Positions 1 through 13,113 of a stretch of 64,000 nucleotides of DNA are shown in pieces. The notes under the pieces were generated by a model. That model had not been told where the DNA came from. It was given only the letters and a program-made list of their open reading frames with translations, and did not search any database. The position numbers and the translations under genes are program-made. The stretch is from Eutypella sp. D-1. Taxonomy: Eukaryota > Ascomycota > Sordariomycetes > Xylariales > Diatrypaceae. Each line of letters begins with the position of its first letter. Position 1 is the stretch's first letter. Location: NCBI GenBank assembly GCA_023313575.1, contig JAJTTP010000008.1:682001-746000 (forward strand), written 5' to 3'.

Positions 1-3000
1 GTATGGTGCTAGATATCCCCTCTGATCTCCCACCCGCCCTTGGTGAAGGTCTGATCGGCCAATTAAGAGACACCGAATCACCCCGCCCTGGAAGGGACGG
101 TGACACACCAGTGCCACCTTCGACTATCCAGGGTGCCAGTGAGGTTGCCTCCGCCTCTACTAGTCCAGTCCAAGGACCTTCTAGTTCGACACCTGCAGAG
201 ACCGAAGGTCAAAGTGCGCAACCAGTAGCCAAGGAAGACCTCGACCAGGCGCGTGCCAGTCTCCGTGAGAACCTGATCGATCGTTGTCTGGACGTCATAA
301 GAGCCCATCCAGCTTCTACATATGAGGTCTCTACGTTGGTCTCAACTGTACTGAGCCACGCCCCTCGCGAAGATTCCTCGAAGCAGGAGATCGGTGAGAC
401 ATTGATCAATGCCCTCCTGTCTTTTGCAGCGGATGAGGATATCAAATCCAATGGACGTAGTATTGCCGCCTACGCTCACCTTCTGTCTCTACTCCTCCAA
501 GATGGAGGGTTCTTCAAAGCCTCGCTTCCAACCTTGAAGGGAAGTGTCAGCGAGCTTCTCCAGTTTCTACAGACCCCACCATCTGCGGCATCGGAAGAAC
601 TCGCACCATGGATACCCTATATTCTACTGGTGTTTGAGATCCTATTGAGCGATGACGAACAACTCGAAGACTTCAAGTGGAAGCTGCCGACAAGCGACGA
701 TGAAACAGCTGCCCCTCTAGAGTGGCCAGTCAAGGACGTTAACGTGAGCGAGGACGACCGTCAAATCCTGCTTGGCTCCATTCTCGAGCTCCTCCCACGC
801 ATCGGTAAGGAGGAGTCCCTCGCAGTGTCTGTGCTGCGCATCCTGATAATTATGACTCGGGATCGCGCTGTTGCCCGTGTGGTAGGAGATAAGAAGAATC
901 TCCAGCGTCTATTCGTCATGGCGAAGCAGCTTTCCGGCGTTGGTTCTCAGCGCCTGGTTGAGTCCCGGATTACTTCACATGTACTGACGATCCTCCGTCA
1001 TGTCATTGAAGACGAAGAAGTCATCAAACAGAGAATGAGGAGCGAGATTTGGGGTTTCATCAAACGACCTTCCAACAGAGCCGACCCTCAAAACTACGTG
1101 CGTGTTCTCTACCACGTAGCTCTGAGGGACCCAAAGCTGTTCGTAGAGATTACGAACGAAATGCTGGAAATCTCTCGCTGGTCACCTCAAGATACTAGCA
1201 CCAGACACAATCTAGCCCTGAAGGTTCCCAAGGCAGATGCTTCCAAGGACGAAGTAGCCCCGACTGTCCGCGCCACAGAAGATCTGTCGATTCAAGACGT
1301 CAAACCTTCAACAGAAGGCGAAGATAAACCCATGGCGGACGCGCCTAAGGCTGCTTCCCAGGAGTCCAAGCGACCTGTTCTTGAGAATCCCGACGGCGTG
1401 GTACATTTCTTGCTCTGTGAGCTCTGGAACTACAAGGAAGTGGACGACAAGGAGGTCCCTCAGCCTGCGAAGGAGCCGAAGCAAGCGTCTGATGGTGAAG
1501 CTTCGGCGTCGACCTCGACCTCGACTCCAGCCCCCCCGGAGTCTGAGACCAAAGCTAGCGAGGGGAAGGAGAAGAAGTCTAAGAATTCATTCAAGGCTGA
1601 TGAACATCCCATCTTCATTTATCGCTGCTTCCTCTTGCACTGCCTCACTGAGCTGCTTCAGAGCTACAACCGAACCAAGATTGAATTCATCAATTTCAAG
1701 AGGAGTGCACCCCTTCAGACCAATACGCCCATCAAGCCACGGTCTAGTATTCTGAACTACCTACTCACGGATTTGCTATGCCCTAACCACGTCGACACTT
1801 CCTCAGATACCCTTTCCATGAAGAAGAAACACGCTACGGCGTCCCAAGTGCAAAGCCTTCTCGTCGCCCTTGTCAGCAAGACTGGAGAGAGGATACCTGA
1901 CCCTGGTCGCGACAAGTACGACCTGGGTGATGAGCCAGACCTGCTTTTTGTACGGAAGTTCGTTCTTGACACCATTCTACGATCATACAAAGATGCATCA
2001 ACATCCAGCGAGTCATTTGAAATTAGATATTCTCGGATGCTGGCTCTGGCAGATACCATCCATCTCATGACGGCCAGTAAGGACAAGGATGCCCCACCTC
2101 GATCATTGACCGACGACACCCAAGAGCGCTCGCAAGCCCAGATCCGACGTCTCATGTATGAGAAGGGGTATCTGGCGGCGCTTACTGCCTCCATCGCGGA
2201 CATCGACCTCGCTTACCCTCCGGTAAAGCGGACCATCAAGAGCATACTTCGTGTGCTCCGGATATTGACGAGCACCGCCATCCAATTAAGCCAGTCCAAT
2301 ATCCTGCCCGCAGCCTCTACCCAAGAGTCGGTTGAAGACGAAATCGCATCGGCCACTTCTCTATCTGAAATTGAAGAAGACCGCGAGGAGACACCTGATC
2401 TTTATCGTAACTCGGCTTTGGGGATGCTCGAACCCGGCAGAGACAGGGAGGATGATTACTCCGAGTCGGAAGATGGTAGGGAATCCCTACCCATCACTAC
2501 TTTATCAAAAGATGCGCTAACAATTATAGACGATGACGAGGATATGTACGATGATGAATACGATGACGAGATGGATTACGAAGAAGGGCCCATGTCCGAA
2601 GACCGCGAAGAAGACGTCAGCGATGAAGACGATGATGATGTCGACCTCAATGGGATGGGCCCCATCGAAGGACTTCCTGGCGATCTCGGCGTCGTCGAAG
2701 TCACCATGGGCGAAGACGACGATGAAGATGATGAAATGGACGAGGACGATGAAGATGGCAGTGATGAGGATGACGAGCTCGATTCCGATGCCATGGACGA
2801 CGATGACGACCGTATCGAGATCATTGACGATGAAGGGAACCCTCTCGAAGATGACGGAGCATCCGGCTGGGAAAGCGATTCCGTTGAGGAAGAAGATGAA
2901 GATGAGATCGATTTCGAAGCCGGGGCTCAAGAGCTTGGTGAAGCTCCGATCCCAGGCATAGACGACGTCGATGGTCCTCCACGTTTCGGCGACATAATGC

Positions 3001-6000
3001 GTGCCATCGAGCAGGATTTCTCCATCGAAGACATCAACGGCATCAATGACCGGCCGTTCACAGCGGATGATGACGAAGACGGTAAGTGTCCAATTTATGC
3101 GTGTCGCATTGATGTACCTTGCGCGCTAACACGAACAGAAGATGAGGAGGAAGATGACGATGATGAATATGCCTATGAAGACGACTTTCCCCGTAAGCTG
3201 CTTAACCCTCTCCCTTTTATGCTACTCCACCCAGTACTGACCTTGCCAAGATGAACCACCGCCACCCAACATCGGAGCCCCCAGCTTGGGCTGGGACACG
3301 CTTGTAGTGGACCATGCCCCTATCTTTGGTCACCACCATAGACATCGTGGCGGTCATCGCAGCCCCTTCCCTCCGATGCCCTTCTTCGTGGGATCTCGCG
3401 GGGACCCCCTCGCCGCTCTTGGTGGTACGTTCAATCTCGATTATGTGAACCGGATGATTTCACGTCGGTGTACTGACTGTCGCGTAGAACCACGAGGCCT
3501 CCCTGGCCGAGCGCATAGACATGACCAGAGGCCTGCTAGCAACGAGGATGGGATGAACCCTCTTCTCCGAAGACATGACTCTGGCCGGAGTGGTTCCCCA
3601 CTGCCCCCTCACCCGGGAAGCATGGTTAGGTTAGGCTTCCCTGGTAGCCTTCTCGCCGGGGGGAGTATCGACGGTCCCATTTCATTCATTAATGAATTAG
3701 TGGCTTCATTGCCAGCATCCTTATCGCGACATGGGCAAGCCCTTCACCTACAAATAACATCGGGTCCCGGCGGAGAAGTAAGGGAGGTTTCTCTGCCTTT
3801 TGACAACTTCGGACGTGAAGTGCGCTCGGAGAACCGCAGAGATACCTTCCAGGAGCCCAGCCAGGCATCATCATTCTCTGCTGAGTCTACAACTAGCCGA
3901 TGGGCTGATGAGGTGAAGATGATTTTCGGAGCACAGCCCACGGAGAAAGCTGTGAAGCTGGTGCCAGCACTATTGGCGTACCTCATCCCTCCTGCCATCC
4001 AGCGCGAGAAGGAGCACAAGGCAAAGGAGGCCGAACAGTTGCGTAAACTTGAGGAAGAACGCAAGAAGCTTGAAGAGGAGCGGAAAGCAAGGGAGGCCAA
4101 GGAGGCGGAGGAGAAAGCCGCCCAGGAGAAGAAGGAAGCGGAGGAGCGCGAGCGTGCCGCCGCTGCCGCTCAGGCCGAACCAGGATCAGCTGACGTCCCA
4201 GACACCGAACAAGATGAAGACAATACCGACTCGGACGCCATGGAAGGTGTGGAGGCACCCGACGCTGCAGCAGAGGGTGCGGCACAGAGCAGTGCGAGCG
4301 CTAATCAGCCGCGGGCTTTCACCACTATCCGGGGAACCCAGGTGGATGTTACCGAACTTGGCATCGACGCGGACTACCTAGAAGCACTTCCAGAGGAGTT
4401 CAGAGAAGAGGTCATCGCTCAGACCGTCAGTAGCCGAAGGGCCGAAGCCCGAGAGGCCCCGCGTAGCACTGGCGAGCAGACTGAGGTTTTCCAGGAATTC
4501 CTCGATGCCCTGCCTGACGAACTACGCCTCGAGATTATCCAACAAGAACGCCAAGAACAGCGTCGACGAGAGCGCGAGGAGTCGAGACGGCAAGCCGCTG
4601 TTCCTGGTCAGGCTGCGGAACCCCAAGATATGGATCCTGCCAGTATCCTGATGACCTTCCCACCGGCTCTGCGAGAGCAGGTTCTCATGGATCAGGGCGA
4701 AGACATCATGGACTCGTTACCACCCGATATGGCGGCCCAAGCCCGAAGACTTCGGCCGACTAACCCGATTGCCGACCATGCCCGAACCACAGCGAGCTCT
4801 GGCCGACCGCGGGCTGCTGTTGAAATTAGCGGGCAAGGCGACGGAGACGGCAAAATCCAGAGGAAGGCGGTGGTTCAGATGCTCGAGAAATCTGGCGTTG
4901 CGACCTTGCTCCGTTTGATGTTCATCAATGTGAAGGGAGGGTCTGGCTCCATCGAAAGCAACCTGAAGCATGTTTTCAAGGACGTCTGCGAAAACCGACA
5001 GAGCCGGCTCGAAGTTGTGAGCACTCTCCTTCAGATCTTGCAGGACGGCACCACAGACGTAGATGCAATCGAGCGGAGCTTCGCGCATTTGTCGCTGAGG
5101 GCCAAGCAACCCAAAGACAAGGACCGGGACCCGAAAACTCCCCAGACGCTTCGGCGCGCGTTCACCAACATCAGCAGCGTCAACACCGTCCAGCCAAGCT
5201 CAGAAACCTCGCCGCTGATGATCGTTCAGCAATGTCTCGATCTTCTTTGCTACTTAGCCGAATCCAACGTCCATGTTCCTTCTCTCTTCCTCACTGAGCA
5301 CGATGTGGCCGTCCCCTCCTTGAAGCGCAGCCTGAGCCGCAAAGGAAAGAGCAAGGATGTGAAGTCGCATAAGTATGCGATAAACTCTTTACTGGCGCTG
5401 CTCGATCGGGACCTCGTCATGGAGAGCTCATCCGTCATGGACAGTCTCTCTCAACTATTGAGCAGAGTGACTTTCCCTCTCCTCGCACTTGAACGCAAGC
5501 AAAAGGAGGCGGCGGAGGCAATCAAGAAGCTCGAGGCCGAGGCCGAGGCTGAGCCGTCACCAGCGGCTGCAACTACCGAGGAGGAGCAGACGGGCGAGGC
5601 CGCGCAGACCGATGACAACACCGACTCGCTTCCCGCCGAGAGTGCAACCGCCACCACCGCCAATGCGGACGAAGCAGGGACGACGAGTGCTCCCGAGGCA
5701 TCGTCCGCGGCGGCTACGGAACGTCCGATTACCGAAGCGGACCAAGCTAAGGCTCTGGAAAAGAAGCAGGCGATCCTCAAGAAGGTGAAGCACCTTCACC
5801 CACCCGTAATCCCCGTTCACAACCTCACCCTCATCATAAACATCTTCGTCGCCAGAGAGTGTAGCTCGAGAACCTTCAAGGAGACTCTGTCCACCATCAA
5901 GAATCTATCAGCGATTCCGGGAGCCATGCTCGTGTTCGGCGAAGAGCTAGCCCGACAAGCCCAGGTCTTGAGTGAGAAGATCGTTGTCCATCTTGATGAT

Positions 6001-7847
6001 CTGTTACCCCACATTGAGAAGGCATCCTCGGGCACGGAAATTCAAGGAGTTGCGCTGTCCAAATTCTCACCCGGCGCCTCGGACCAGAACAAGCTACTTC
6101 GCGTCCTCACGGCACTCGATCATCTGTTTGCCCAGAAGAAATCAGATGCCAACGCCAGCACTAGCGCTACTCCCGAAGAGACCAAGAAGCAAGACCTCCT
6201 CGCCACTCTGTACCGCAACTCCACGTTCAACGCGCTATGGGATAAGTTGAGCGCATGCCTTGGTGCTATCCGACAAAGGGATAACCTGATGAACGTAGCC
6301 ACGATTCTTCTCCCTCTGATTGAGGCGCTCATGGTGGTGTGCAAGGACACAGCCGAAGCTGAATCACAACAATCCCAGACTCAGACAAGCAAGGAAATGC
6401 TGCTCTCGAGCCCACAGCCTGAGTCGCACATGGCCGGTCTATTCTTCACATTCACTGAAGAACATCGCCGGATCCTCAACGAGCTTGTCCGGAATAACCC
6501 GTCGTTGATGAAGGGGACGTTCTCACACCTCGTCAAGAACCCGAAGGTACTCGAATTCGACAACAAGCGCAACTGGTTCAACCGCAGTGTCCACAACAGG
6601 CATCAGCAGGACTCTAGACGCGCGTTCCCTACTCTTCAGCTGCAAGTACGCCGAGAGCATGTGTTCCACGATTCCTTCCGATCCCTCTACTTCAAGAGCG
6701 GTGATGAGATGAAGTTTGGCAAGCTCAGCATCCGATTCCATGGAGAAGAAGGTGTGGACGCCGGCGGTGTTACGAGAGAGTGGTTCCAGGTTCTCTCTCG
6801 GCAGATGTTTGACCCGAATTATGCTTTGTTCGTACCTGTATCGAGTGACCGGACGACGTTCCACCCCAACAAGCTCAGCGGTATCAACGATGAGCATTTG
6901 ATGTTCTTCAAATTCATCGGGCGGATCATCGGCAAGGCCCTCTACGAAGGCCGGGTGCTCGACTGTTACTTCAGCCGGGCCGTCTACAAGCGAATCTTAG
7001 GCAAGCCGGTCTCGGTCAAGGACATGGAGTCTTTCGACCCCGACTACTACAAGTCGCTGGTCTGGATGCTGGAGAATGACATTACGGATATCATCACGGA
7101 GACGTTCTCAGTGGAGGACGACGTGTTTGGCGTGACCAGGGTGGAGGACCTATGCGAGGATGGTCGCAACGTGCCGGTCACAGAGGAGAACAAGCACGAC
7201 TATGTTCGTCTTGTGGTCGAACACAAGCTTCTCTCTTCTGTTAAGGAGCAGATGGAGAACTTCCTCAAAGGTGAGTTGACACGACAATCTTATTTTTATT
7301 TTGAGCACGCACTAATATAATTGTATGTAGGCTTCCACGAGATCATCCCTGCCGAACTCATCTCGATCTTCAACGAGCAAGAGTTGGAGCTGCTCATCTC
7401 GGGTCTGCCGGACATCGACGTGGACGACTGGAAGAGCAACACAGAGTACCACAACTACACGGCAGCGTCACCGCAGATCCAGTGGTTCTGGAGGGCGGTC
7501 CGCTCGTTCGACAAGGAGGAGCTGGCCAAGCTCGTGCAGTTCGTGACGGGAACCAGCAAGGTACCGCTCAACGGATTCAAGGAGCTGGAGGGTATGAACG
7601 GGATTAACCGATTCAACATCCACCGCGACTACGGCAACAAGGACCGTTTGCCAAGCTCTCACACGTGCTTCAATCGTAAGTTGACTATGCCCCCTATCCC
7701 GCCGCAGTTAATTAGGATAATACATGAAACGGTCGCTAACGCGTAATTACAGAACTTGACCTCCCAGAATACGAGAACTACGAGATGCTGCGGCGCCAGC
7801 TGCTCAAGGCCATCACGGCGGGCAGCGACTACTTTGGATTTGCCTAA
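1..7847 (+). CDS. tom1: HECT-type E3 ubiquitin ligase Tom1/Ptr1 (HUWE1 family), 5' truncated by window edge
   Basis: Partial gene; the frame is open from base 3 and the start lies outside the window. Proposed exons are 1-3081, 3139-3192, 3251-3424, 3488-7270, 7331-7675 and 7753-7847, giving about 2509 visible residues of a family that is usually 3500-4000 aa. Visible in order: an armadillo-like N-terminal part, a strongly Asp/Glu-rich stretch (around residues 840-1020), a Lys/Glu-rich coiled coil (DNA 4010-4150), a DUF4414/UBM-like segment with repeated LPxxxRxE motifs (DNA 4375-4750), and a C-terminal HECT domain. The catalytic Cys is in the HTCFN motif (TGC at 7666-7668), and the protein ends in the typical GFA. 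The family transfers ubiquitin to excess histones, free ribosomal proteins and mRNA-export factors, mainly in the nucleus. The intron 3425-3487 is 63 bp without a stop, so retention would add 21 residues; its branch and acceptor look real. The identity is secure; the exact exon 2-4 boundaries are less so. Confidence 0.93.
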
Positions 7848-9699
7848 AAGTGAGGCAATCGTTGAATGATGCAGGCGACCAGGAGGTCAGGAGACTAGTA
7901 GAAGAGATAGGCCAGGATCCCTTCTGGCCAGCAAGCCAACTTTCCCCGAAGACACACTACACTCTCTATCATCTGTCGATTCCAATGGAGTGCAGGCCAT
8001 TCGGCATTGATGAGATGGTAATTTGCTTACGAGAGGAAATATGAGTGGGGTGAGAGCAAATGGGGGAGAAAGGGGAAAATGGAGAAGAAGGAAAGAAGGA
8101 AAAAGGGGGGGGAACACGAGAGAATACTCTTGAACCCTTCCAGCATTGCATGCATGCATTGTAGAAATAAGTAGCATAGGGGTGGTGGCATCTTTAGGCG
8201 TGCGTAGCCAGTCATCCGTAGCTAATGTGCAGGTATACGGAATTGGTATTAACTTTTGTTGTTTTCCCTTGTCGATATCAAGTTCGTGAATTCGTAATGA
8301 GGCCGGGACATGATGTGATGTGATTGGCTCTTGATTACCTAGGTAGGTAAGTATGTAGATGACCCAGCCAACCAGCCAGGGGATGGGATGGATGGGATAG
8401 CCGGCACGTAATTAAGGTGCTGGAGTAGGTGATGAAGGGTAATGGTTAACGGGATATATGATAACTTGGTGCCGGTCCTACGGACTTTCTTTCTCATCTA
8501 TTTATCTATTCTCCTTGTTTATCCAGTCAAATCAAGTCAAGTCAAGTTACGGGCTCTGGTCCTGGCATCATACACTCTATCAATCCTGTTATACTTCTTT
8601 AATGCCGAGGTATGTAACTCTCAAGCTTTCCCCACCACCCCACACTTATCGATACGTTATATTCCTTCTTATCCGTTTCTCCATCAAGGTTATTGGCTGG
8701 CTAATCAGAGACAAGGTGAAACAAAGAAAATAAGGAACCTGGAGACTTCTTAAAGAGGAACCTTGAAAGTGACACCTGAAAAGCAGGAACCAGATTCTCC
8801 TTTTATTGAATATTCCACGTTATCGTTAGAATTGGTGAGCATATGATAGGTACTTTGTACTACAAGGTACAAACAAGGTGCATTACATGTGATGGTAAGT
8901 AAGCATGGCAGCTTTCTCTTTTTTTTTTTTTGCCTTACAGTTGGGTGCTACCCCGCGATATGTATTCAATTGGCTACCTGCATCCACTTGGCAATAGACC
9001 GCCGCAGTTATCCTGCATTATACGTCATGCACGCACGACTGCCGCCGATAAACGCAGTTGATACGCCGAGATTTTTTCTTCTCTCTCCCTTTTTTTTTTT
9101 TTGATAATAGTACTGTCACAAGTTTCTTGCTTTTGGGCATATAACCTAACTGTATGGTTTACAGATATAAGCAAAACTTGGAAATCCTTTTTAAGTAATA
9201 GTGCATTTTACGCACTTTACTTTATATATACGTATTATATATATTCCTGACCTATTAACGGTTCCTGCTGATACGGTTTTGTCCCCCGGTGCTATTACCA
9301 CTACCACAATCACTACTTACTACTTAACTATCACTACCACTACCACTCCGTCTCCGACTGACCGACCGACCGCTATCCGCTATCCCGGTCTGCTATCCCC
9401 GTCTGTCTGTCTCTGATCTGACGTTTCCCCGTCCAATTGAGACCGATAGAGGTTTTTTTTAAGGTTTTCTTTTGAATCCTTCATCCTGTTTTTTTATATA
9501 ATTTTTCTATCTCCAGTCACCCTTGTCCCTTACTCCCGCCCCTTGTGCTCCCTTGGCTGGCTCCAGCCCGCTTCCGATTTTTAAAATTTTTGTGAAGCCC
9601 AGCCCAGTCAGCCAGCCCGCCTAAAATCTTAAACAACGCGCCCCTCCCTCCCCCTTCTCCGGGCCCCTTCTTCTTCTTCTTCTCTTTCTCCTGTTCAAC
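7848..9699. other. Intergenic: tom1 3' region and prs3 promoter/leader
   Basis: No gene seen. It holds one TACCTAGGTAGGTA-type palindrome (8336-8349), several T tracts (about 8920 and 9090), a patch of CACTACCA-like simple repeats with GACC and GTCT runs (9296-9415), and a pyrimidine-rich segment just before the prs3 start (9635-9695). Such CT-rich tracts are common next to starts of highly expressed fungal genes. Open frames here are short and low in complexity. Confidence 0.6.
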
Positions 9700-11260
9700 A
9701 TGGGCGATATGGCGAACGAAATTAAACTGCTCTCGGGCAACAGCCACCCGAGCCTTGCCAAGGCTGTGGCCGACAGGTACGTCTTATATCTTTATGCTGT
9801 ATATCTTATGTTTTGTTCCTGGTGGTCCATGGATTTATTTTCTCTTTTACTTTCTTCTCTCTTCTTTGGCGCATCTTGCATCTTGCATTTGGAAATTTTA
9901 TATGCGATGCCACCTACTATGCCACCTGCTATGCCACCTACTAACTCGAGAAAAGGCTCGGCATCGAGATCGCGAAGACTATGAGCATGAACTATTCGAA
10001 TCAGGAGACGAGCGTAACGGTTGGCGAGTCGATACGAGACGAAGATGGTACGGACACCACCACTACCACCACTACCACCATCATCACGATCCATCTTACT
10101 GACTACTGCTTCCCGCGCAGTCTTCATATTACAGTCTACCGCCCCCGGTGACATCAACGACGGCCTCATGGAACTGCTGATCATGGTTCACGCCTGCCGA
10201 ACCGCATCGGCGCGACGAATTACCGCCGTCATACCCAACTTCCCCTACGCGCGCCAGGACAAGAAGGACAAGAGCCGCGCCCCCATCTCCGCCAAACTCA
10301 TCGCCAACATGCTGCAGACCGCCGGCTGCAACCACGTCATCACCATGGACCTGCACGCCTCCCAGATCCAGGGCTTCTTCAACGTCCCCGTCGATAACCT
10401 CTACGCCGAGCCCAGCGTCCTGCGCTGGATAAGCGAGAACCTTCCCAATCAGGACATCGTCATCGTCAGTCCCGACGCCGGCGGTGCCAAGAGGTACGAG
10501 CACCAGCAGGACCAGCAGCAGGACTAGCAGCAGGAAGAGGAGGGGATAGGAGGTTCTGAGGTGTTGTGGTTCTCTCTTGTGGGTCTCTAGGAGCTAACTT
10601 CTCTTCTTTTTCCTACACAGAGCTACGGCAATCGCCGACCGCCTCGACCGGGGCTTCGCCCTGATTCACAAGGAGCGCCCTCGGCCCAACGTCGTAGGTC
10701 GCATGGTGCTCGTCGGTGATGTCGTCGACAAGGTTGCCATCCTGGTCGACGACATGGCAGATACCTGCGGAACCCTAGCGTAAGTCGAACCCGACTCCTT
10801 CACTTTCCCCCTACTGAAGGAAGGAGGAGCACGGGAAACACTAACCATACCTACCCGATCTACAGGAAGGCGGCGGCCACGGTCAAAGAGCACGGCGCCC
10901 GGGAAGTCATCGCCATCGTGACGCACGGCATCCTGAGCGGCGACGCCATCAACATCCTCAACAACAGCGTACTCACCCAGATCGTCGTCACCAACACCGT
11001 GCCCCTCGGCGACAAGGTCCACCGCTGCAAGAAGATCCGCGTCATCGACGTGAGCCCCACCATCGCCGAGGCCATCCGGAGGACCCACAACGGCGAGAGC
11101 GTCAGGTATGTTGTTATGTTTGTTGTTGTCGCCGGTCCTATATTAATTCCTATGTTATATATATATCATGTGCCATGATTGCGTGTGCTTGTTATTGAGT
11201 AGTCGCTAACCAAAAAAATGTTGCCTCTACAGCTTCCTATTCAGCCATGCCCCGGCCTGA
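9700..11260 (+). CDS. prs3: Ribose-phosphate pyrophosphokinase (PRPP synthetase), Prs3-like
   Basis: Makes phosphoribosyl pyrophosphate from ribose 5-phosphate and ATP, feeding purine, pyrimidine, His, Trp and NAD synthesis in the cytosol. Six exons: 9700-9776, 9956-10047, 10121-10493, 10621-10779, 10866-11105, 11233-11260. Every junction preserves the frame and the join gives 322 aa, or 319 aa if the second ATG (9709, [14 protein letters not shown]) is used; the latter matches family N-termini better. Family landmarks: [37 protein letters not shown], and the PRPP-binding loop [12 protein letters not shown] near residues 219-231. The start GNSHP, the ETSV.VGES.RDEDV segment and the end FSHAPA resemble yeast Prs3 more than Prs2/4. 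Yeast has several paralogues that work as heteromers, so the paralogue number is inference. Introns 1 and 2 carry small ATGCCACCT and ACC repeats. Confidence 0.93.
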
Positions 11261-11750
11261 TCCGCCTCCCGGTCCTACTAATGAACGAAGGGAACGAAGG
11301 GAAACGAACGGGGACAAAGCAAATAGAATCGGGTTACGCGAGTGTACATAAATCGACTTGCATTTTTGTTTTTTTGTTTTTTGGGTGGCATGAAGGGACC
11401 TTACTCTTTTGGTCTTCTGATTTTTGGGGGTTTACACTTCCCCTCGACCGATCTAGAAACTGGATCAGTAAAAAAAAAAGCTTAGGAGTGGTGGAAAGGC
11501 ATTCCACCTCCGCCACCCCCCCCCCCCCCCCTTTTTTGATCTGTCTTACTTGAGTTCATAACGGCGTTGATGGTGTAGAAGGGAATTTGAGTTCAGGGAA
11601 TCTCTCTCTTCTTCTTTTTTTTTCTAGGAGGGAAGGAAAGGAGGGGAAAAAAAGAGGGCGGAACGGGAGAAGAAAATAAATGTGTATGTATGTACATATG
11701 CATCATAAAAGAAAGAAAAAGCCACGACAGAAACGGGACTCGACACACAA

Positions 11751-11772
11751 CCCCCCCCCCCCCCCCCCCCCC
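11751..11772. repeat. Poly-C homopolymer, 22 bases
   Basis: Uninterrupted C run in the prs3/rps6 convergent intergenic region. Its length is likely polymorphic or assembly-sensitive. Confidence 0.95.
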
Positions 11773-11883
11773 GGCCCCCAACCCCTCTACACACACGCAT
11801 ATATGGTCGAGCTCTTTTTCCCTCTCCCTTTTCCCCCTTACTAGACCGTAACATAAAGAAGACAAAAAGAAAACATACGACAG

Positions 11884-11944
11884 CACACACACACACACAC
11901 ACACAAGGTGAAAAGATGAGAGAGAGAGAGAGAGAGAGAGAGAG
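11884..11944. repeat. Adjacent CA and AG dinucleotide microsatellites
   Basis: A CA run at 11884-11905 is followed after about a dozen bases by an AG run at 11917-11944. Confidence 0.95.
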
Positions 11945-13113
11945 CTCCAGCCAGATGTAAGTGTCTTGAGATAGAATTTACGCAGCAGATGCAGTAAGAA
12001 ATATGAGAAAATGTCGGGGGGGTTGATATAAGAGAATTCCTTATCGTACTATATACCTGGGTTATGGGCAGCTGGCGATGGGATGTTAAGGTGGTATCAG
12101 TTTTTTGGTACGGGATATATATATAATTAGATATGAATATGGATACCTCTAATAGATGGAACACAGAACGGAACACGGACCGCCTGTAATCACATCACAT
12201 GCAACCCCCTCCCCCCGCGGGGCACGCCTTTTTTCCCTTATCCCCGTCCCCGTAAAAGGAGACACGCGTACGTGTGCGTGTGTGATTTAAGATTCTACGT
12301 GCGTGCTTCACCTACCAACGTCTCGGACCTGCTTTTTTTTCCCCCCTGTCTTCGCCCTCCTCCTGTCTAGCATCCTCCAATCTGCCTAATCTGTCTCCCT
12401 GAGAGATACATAGTCGGAGTCAGGGTAAGAGATTCGATTGTTATTATTACAGCTAGCAGCCAGCTTACGTGGCAAGGTAAAAGGTTAAAGGTTAAGGTAG
12501 GAGGAGTTTTGCTACTTCTTTCTTGTCCAGCTGGCCTTATGTTTTTTCTATGAATGGAAAGGGAGTAGAGAGGGACGGGAAAGTCTGTACCGTGCCACCC
12601 CTATCCCTTGGCTACCCTTGAATGATGATATGGAGGGTGATAACAACTGGAAGTGAGCTGTTCCATTCACTTGCAACTCTCTACGCGTTAGCAAGCACTC
12701 GACGCCTAATTCTCGTATTCCGAGATACAAGAGTGGCGAATTGGACACGGCAGAAGACCACTCTTTGGGAATCGTGATATCATGGCTTTTCTTTTAGTAT
12801 GTATTTATTCGGTGTATCCGAAAAGGGACACACACACCCCGCGCCAGCCACCCCCGTCCACACACATTGAAATTCGTCCTCTTAACGACGAGTGATGATG
12901 ATGGCGACAACGACGAACAAACCATGTCGGCTCAGCGGTCAACCTCAATAATGCCACACACACGGCCATTTCCTTTCCTGCCGTTTTATATTTGTTTTCC
13001 GTGTGCCCTGCGTGAATTCTGCCACGATTTTGGAAAAGAAAATCCTCCCAATGCAAGAACTACTACCAGCGGAAGGACACCTTGAAAGAAACCAACGCCC
13101 CCCCGTGATGAAC

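Larger units (their letters stand above)
11261..13113. other. Intergenic between convergent prs3 and rps6: 3' regions, rich in simple repeats
   Basis: No gene seen. Contains C homopolymers of 15 (11517-11531) and 22 (11751-11772) bases, a CA dinucleotide run (11884-11905) and an AG run (11917-11944). The open frames on the minus strand at 11593-11904 are products of these repeats. Confidence 0.6.

Noticed and set aside
2517..2930. Antisense hydrophobic frame of 137 aa
   Set aside because: It is the reverse complement of the Asp/Glu-rich stretch of tom1, which reads as Ile/Val/Phe on the other strand.
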